A DNA stretch of 37,500 nt from Penaeus vannamei (taxonomy: Eukaryota; Arthropoda; Malacostraca; Decapoda; Penaeidae), in assembly GCF_042767895.1 (NCBI RefSeq), contig NC_091565.1:4823891-4861390 (forward strand), read 5' to 3'. Below, one piece after another: positions 34,443-37,500 of this stretch. Positions within the stretch are counted from its first letter, which is position 1. Every line of letters begins with the position of its first letter. The position numbers and the translations under genes were made by a program. Below the pieces are notes generated by a model. It saw only the letters and a list, made by a program, of their open reading frames with translations, searched no databases and had not been told where the DNA came from.

Positions 34443-35969
34443 TCGGCTGTGTGACAGACGATGACTGCCCTTTCACTGAAAAATGCTTCCGTGGTCAGTG
34501 CCGCAACCCATGCAACGCTGGCCGCCCATGCGCACCCACGGCCACTTGCACACCATCCAACCACCACGCACTGTGCACGTGTCCACCTGGTTACACGGGA
34601 AGTCCAACTGACTCCTGTGTACCAGTGGGTTGTACCTCCTCTAACGAATGCCCAAGTGACCAGGCCTGCTACAGGGGATCCTGTGTGAACCCCTGTGTCC
34701 TGGATTCCCCCTGTGGGCCTGGCACCTCCTGCCTTACCACTGGTCACACAGCCACGTGCGCCTGTCGCCCTGGGCTTTTTGGAGACCCACATATTTCATG
34801 CACAGCCCCAGGAACCACGTCCCCGCAGTGCAAGACGGACTTTGACTGCGTAGGAACAAAGGGTTGTATTGATGGAACATGCAAAGACCTGTGTACCTAT
34901 CTGCGTCCTTGTGGCGAGAACGCTCTCTGCCGCACTATAGACATGGCCAATTTGCGAACAGTTTCTTGTGAGTGCCCACCAGGTCATACTGGAAGTGCCT
35001 ATGAAAAGTGCCAAAAAGTAGATGAAGAACAGCCCAAGTGCCAATTAGATGCCGAGTGTCCCTTGTTCGAAGGCTGCATCGATGCCCAGTGCAAGGACCC
35101 ATGCGAAGAAAACCCGTGCGCCCTGAATGCAGAGTGCCGTGCGGTCAACCACCGTGCCATCTGCTACTGTCCCCCTGGCTACACTGGGGACGGACACACA
35201 TCCTGCTCTCGCCTTGAGTGTAGCCGCGACACAGACTGCCTCGAGGACAGTGTTTGCTTCAACAACAGGTGTACGTTGTCTTGCACTCTCTCAAGGCCTT
35301 GTGGCACAAATGCAAAGTGCCACGCCTCCTTACACAGATCAGAATGCCAGTGTCTCCCAGGCTACAAAGGAGACCCTTACACACTGTGCTCAAGTGTTCA
35401 GTGCACCTCCGATGACTCATGTCCCTCCACACACACTTGTTATGGCAAGACCTGTGTAGACCCATGTCAGCAAGACCAGCCATGCCATCCGTCACAGGAA
35501 TGTAAGGTCGTCAACCACAAGCCCGTCTGCAGCTGCCCTGCTGGCTTCACACAACAGACAGACAAGTGTATCCCTATAGGTCTTGGATGCTCTGTTGATA
35601 ATGACTGCAACTCCGGTGAGGGTTGCGTGGATGGAAAATGTACAGACCTTTGTCGAGATAATCCCTGCGGGCTAAAGGCAACCTGCACTGTACAAAACGG
35701 CCGTCCTCTGGCCAGTGTCTTGTGCCAGTGCGGGCCAGGCCTGACTGGAGACCCATTCAGAGAGTGTGTCACCGTGCCAGCCCCAAAACCAGGCTGCACT
35801 ACAGAGTACGACTGTCCATGGGATGAGACCTGCGAAGACGGCCGCTGTGTAGACCCATGCCAGACCACTCGCTGTGCTCCAGGGGCCATCTGCCGCGCCC
35901 TTGGACACCGTGGCGTCTGCTCCTGTGCTGCTGGCTCCAAGGGAGACCCCAACGTCCTCTGCACGACAA
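34443..35969 (+). CDS. dpy: dumpy exon: eight DPY-EGF units
   Basis: This 1,527-nt symmetric exon (509 codons; acceptor CTACTACAG ending 34442, donor GTAAGT at 35970) encodes eight DPY-EGF units in tandem with very short linkers. The DPY modules begin GCVTDDDC, GCTSSNEC, QCKTDFDC, KCQLDAEC, ECSRDTDC, QCTSDDSC, GCSVDNDC and GCTTEYDC. Units 3 and 7 have the lengthened Cys3-Cys4 loop (LRTVSCEC and LASVLCQC) and share the preceding C(I/V)DGxCxDLC pattern. Unit 6 has a Cys5-Cys6 loop without the usual GNP (FTQQTDKC). No Pro/Thr linkers like those of the giant exon are present. Confidence 0.93.
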
Positions 35970-36090
35970 GTAAGTTTAAGTGTACTATTTAGTCTGAGTG
36001 AAATATGGTTTAACATTTATAGTATTGGATTTTGAGCGTTAAACTGGCTTAGTCAACACCTGTATTTATAATGGATCATCTCTCCCACAG

Positions 36091-36657
36091 TTGGCTGTAC
36101 ACAACGGTCAGATTGCCCAGTAGAAGAAGCATGTGTCAACGGACGATGTGTGGACCCATGCAAGGAGAGGAACCCCTGTGGCCCCAGTGCCAAATGCCAG
36201 ACCACCAAGCAAGGCCCAGTATGCACGTGTCCTGAAGGCTTTGAGGGCGATGCCTATATCAGGTGCCAACCTTCAGGCTGCCAAGACAACTCCCAGTGCC
36301 CTGACAGCCAGGAGTGCCGTGAGGGAGAGTGCATGGACCCGTGTGACCTCCAGCAGTGTGTAGCCAATTCTGAATGTTTTGTGCAGAATCGCCGAGCAAC
36401 ATGCAAGTGCCTCGAAGGGTACAGTGGAGACCCTGACCGATTCTGCTCGCCACCGCCCTCTGCAGAATGCCGCAGTGACAAGGACTGCCCTGCTTTGCAA
36501 GGTTGCATTGATGGGAAGTGCCAAGACCTCTGCGAGGTGATTCACCCTTGTGGCACCAGTGCCGTGTGTAAGGTCATTGACAACAGACCATTCAAAGCAA
36601 TGTCCTGCTCTTGTCCCGACGGCTACGAGGGCGACCCCTACTACGCTTGCACTGCAG
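36091..36657 (+). CDS. dpy: dumpy exon: three DPY-EGF units
   Basis: This 567-nt symmetric exon (acceptor TCTCCCACAG ending 36090, donor GTGAGT at 36658) encodes three DPY-EGF units beginning GCTQRSDC, GCQDNSQC and ECRSDKDC. The third has the lengthened loop (RPFKAMSCSC) after GCIDGKCQDLC, four units after the previous such EGF. All cysteines are present. Confidence 0.93.
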
Positions 36658-36778
36658 GTGAGTTGCGCTCGGCACTTGAAAAAACTATTTCTTGTGAGCT
36701 CTGTAATTTGTCGAAATACAGTGCAACAATTTTCACCAATCATATAGTTGATTAACGTGTTATTCGTATTTTTTACAG

Positions 36779-36964
36779 TTACTGAAGAAGACTGCAGCTC
36801 TGATCTGGAGTGCCCCCTGCGCTTCTCTTGCGAGGCAGGGAAGTGCCGAAATCCCTGCCCCGCCGGATGTGGCACCAATGCCACGTGCTCCGTCCTCAAC
36901 CACCGCCCTGTGTGCCACTGTCAGCCAGGCTATGCAGGCATTCCGGAGGAAGGATGTTATAAGA
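36779..36964 (+). CDS. dpy: dumpy exon: DPY-EGF unit
   Basis: This 186-nt symmetric exon (acceptor TTTTTTACAG ending 36778, donor GTAAGT at 36965) encodes a DPY module (DCSSDLECPLRFSCEAGKC) and an EGF (RNPCPAGCGTNATC to GIPEEGC). Frames that run on past 36964 into the TA microsatellite are read-through artefacts. Confidence 0.92.
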
Positions 36965-37052
36965 GTAAGTATCAAAGAGCAAATTATTGTTTAACCACGC
37001 ACACGCACACACGGATATGGTATGTGATTCTATATACGCATATATGGATGTG

Positions 37053-37209
<157 letters not shown>

Positions 37210-37255
37210 TATATATATCATATATATTCTATACATGTATATATATTACATATTA

Positions 37256-37380
<125 letters not shown>

Positions 37381-37480
37381 GCATACATTTATGTGTGTAG
37401 ATGCACATATGACTATATATGTTGTTAATTAACAGAAATATGTAAAAGAATGTTTTAACAAAATGCCTCTTCTCTTGCAG

Positions 37481-37500
37481 TTGATTGTGAAACTGACGAT
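37481..37500 (+). CDS. dpy: dumpy exon (3'-truncated by window): start of next DPY module
   Basis: After the strong acceptor ending at 37480, the last 20 bases continue the frame in phase 1 and read (I)DCETDD, the usual beginning of a DPY module. The exon runs out of the window. Confidence 0.82.

Overview
The window lies entirely inside one giant plus-strand gene. I identify it as an arthropod dumpy (dpy) homologue, which encodes a huge apical extracellular-matrix protein made of EGF domains and the small four-cysteine DPY module. Both ends are open: there is no start codon, signal peptide, ZP domain, membrane segment or poly(A) site here. I place 21 exons (the first and last partial). Spliced together from base 3 they give 9,659 uninterrupted codons and about 96 EGF domains. 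Every internal exon has GT donors and AG acceptors. All introns are phase 1 except two phase-0 introns, each of which splits one EGF domain.

Layout. Bases 1-1068 hold three small exons with EGF or EGF-DPY-EGF units. Bases 1437-24758 form one intronless internal exon of 23,322 nt (7,774 codons). It starts with five ordinary EGFs, continues with 58 DPY-EGF modules joined by Pro/Thr/Ser-rich linkers at a nearly constant spacing of about 124 residues, and ends with three ordinary DPY-EGF units. Bases 25144-34150 hold 13 small GC-rich exons, mostly one DPY-EGF unit each, separated by AT-rich or microsatellite-rich introns. Bases 34443-37500 hold an 8-unit exon, a 3-unit exon, a 1-unit exon and the start of another.

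The most striking part is the giant exon. Two module types (called A and B here) alternate strictly. Two AB pairs form a four-module higher-order repeat of exactly 1,491 bp (497 codons), amplified in two near-identical arrays (about 4424-12486 and 17069-22172). Variants shared between non-adjacent copies point to recent unequal exchange or gene conversion. Three copies carry an RGD tripeptide where the predicted EGF O-GlcNAc acceptor would otherwise be. GCATG motifs cluster in the introns on both sides of the giant exon, whose skipping would preserve the reading frame.

Organism. An eye for the family suggests an arthropod: dumpy-type DPY-EGF architecture, short introns and a Pro/Thr-rich repeat region comparable to the PIGSFEAST region of insect dumpy. 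Very long dinucleotide tracts (TC, TG, TA) are reminiscent of decapod crustaceans such as penaeid shrimp. The crustacean assignment is inference only. No RNA genes, transposon genes, CRISPR arrays or second protein-coding gene were seen.
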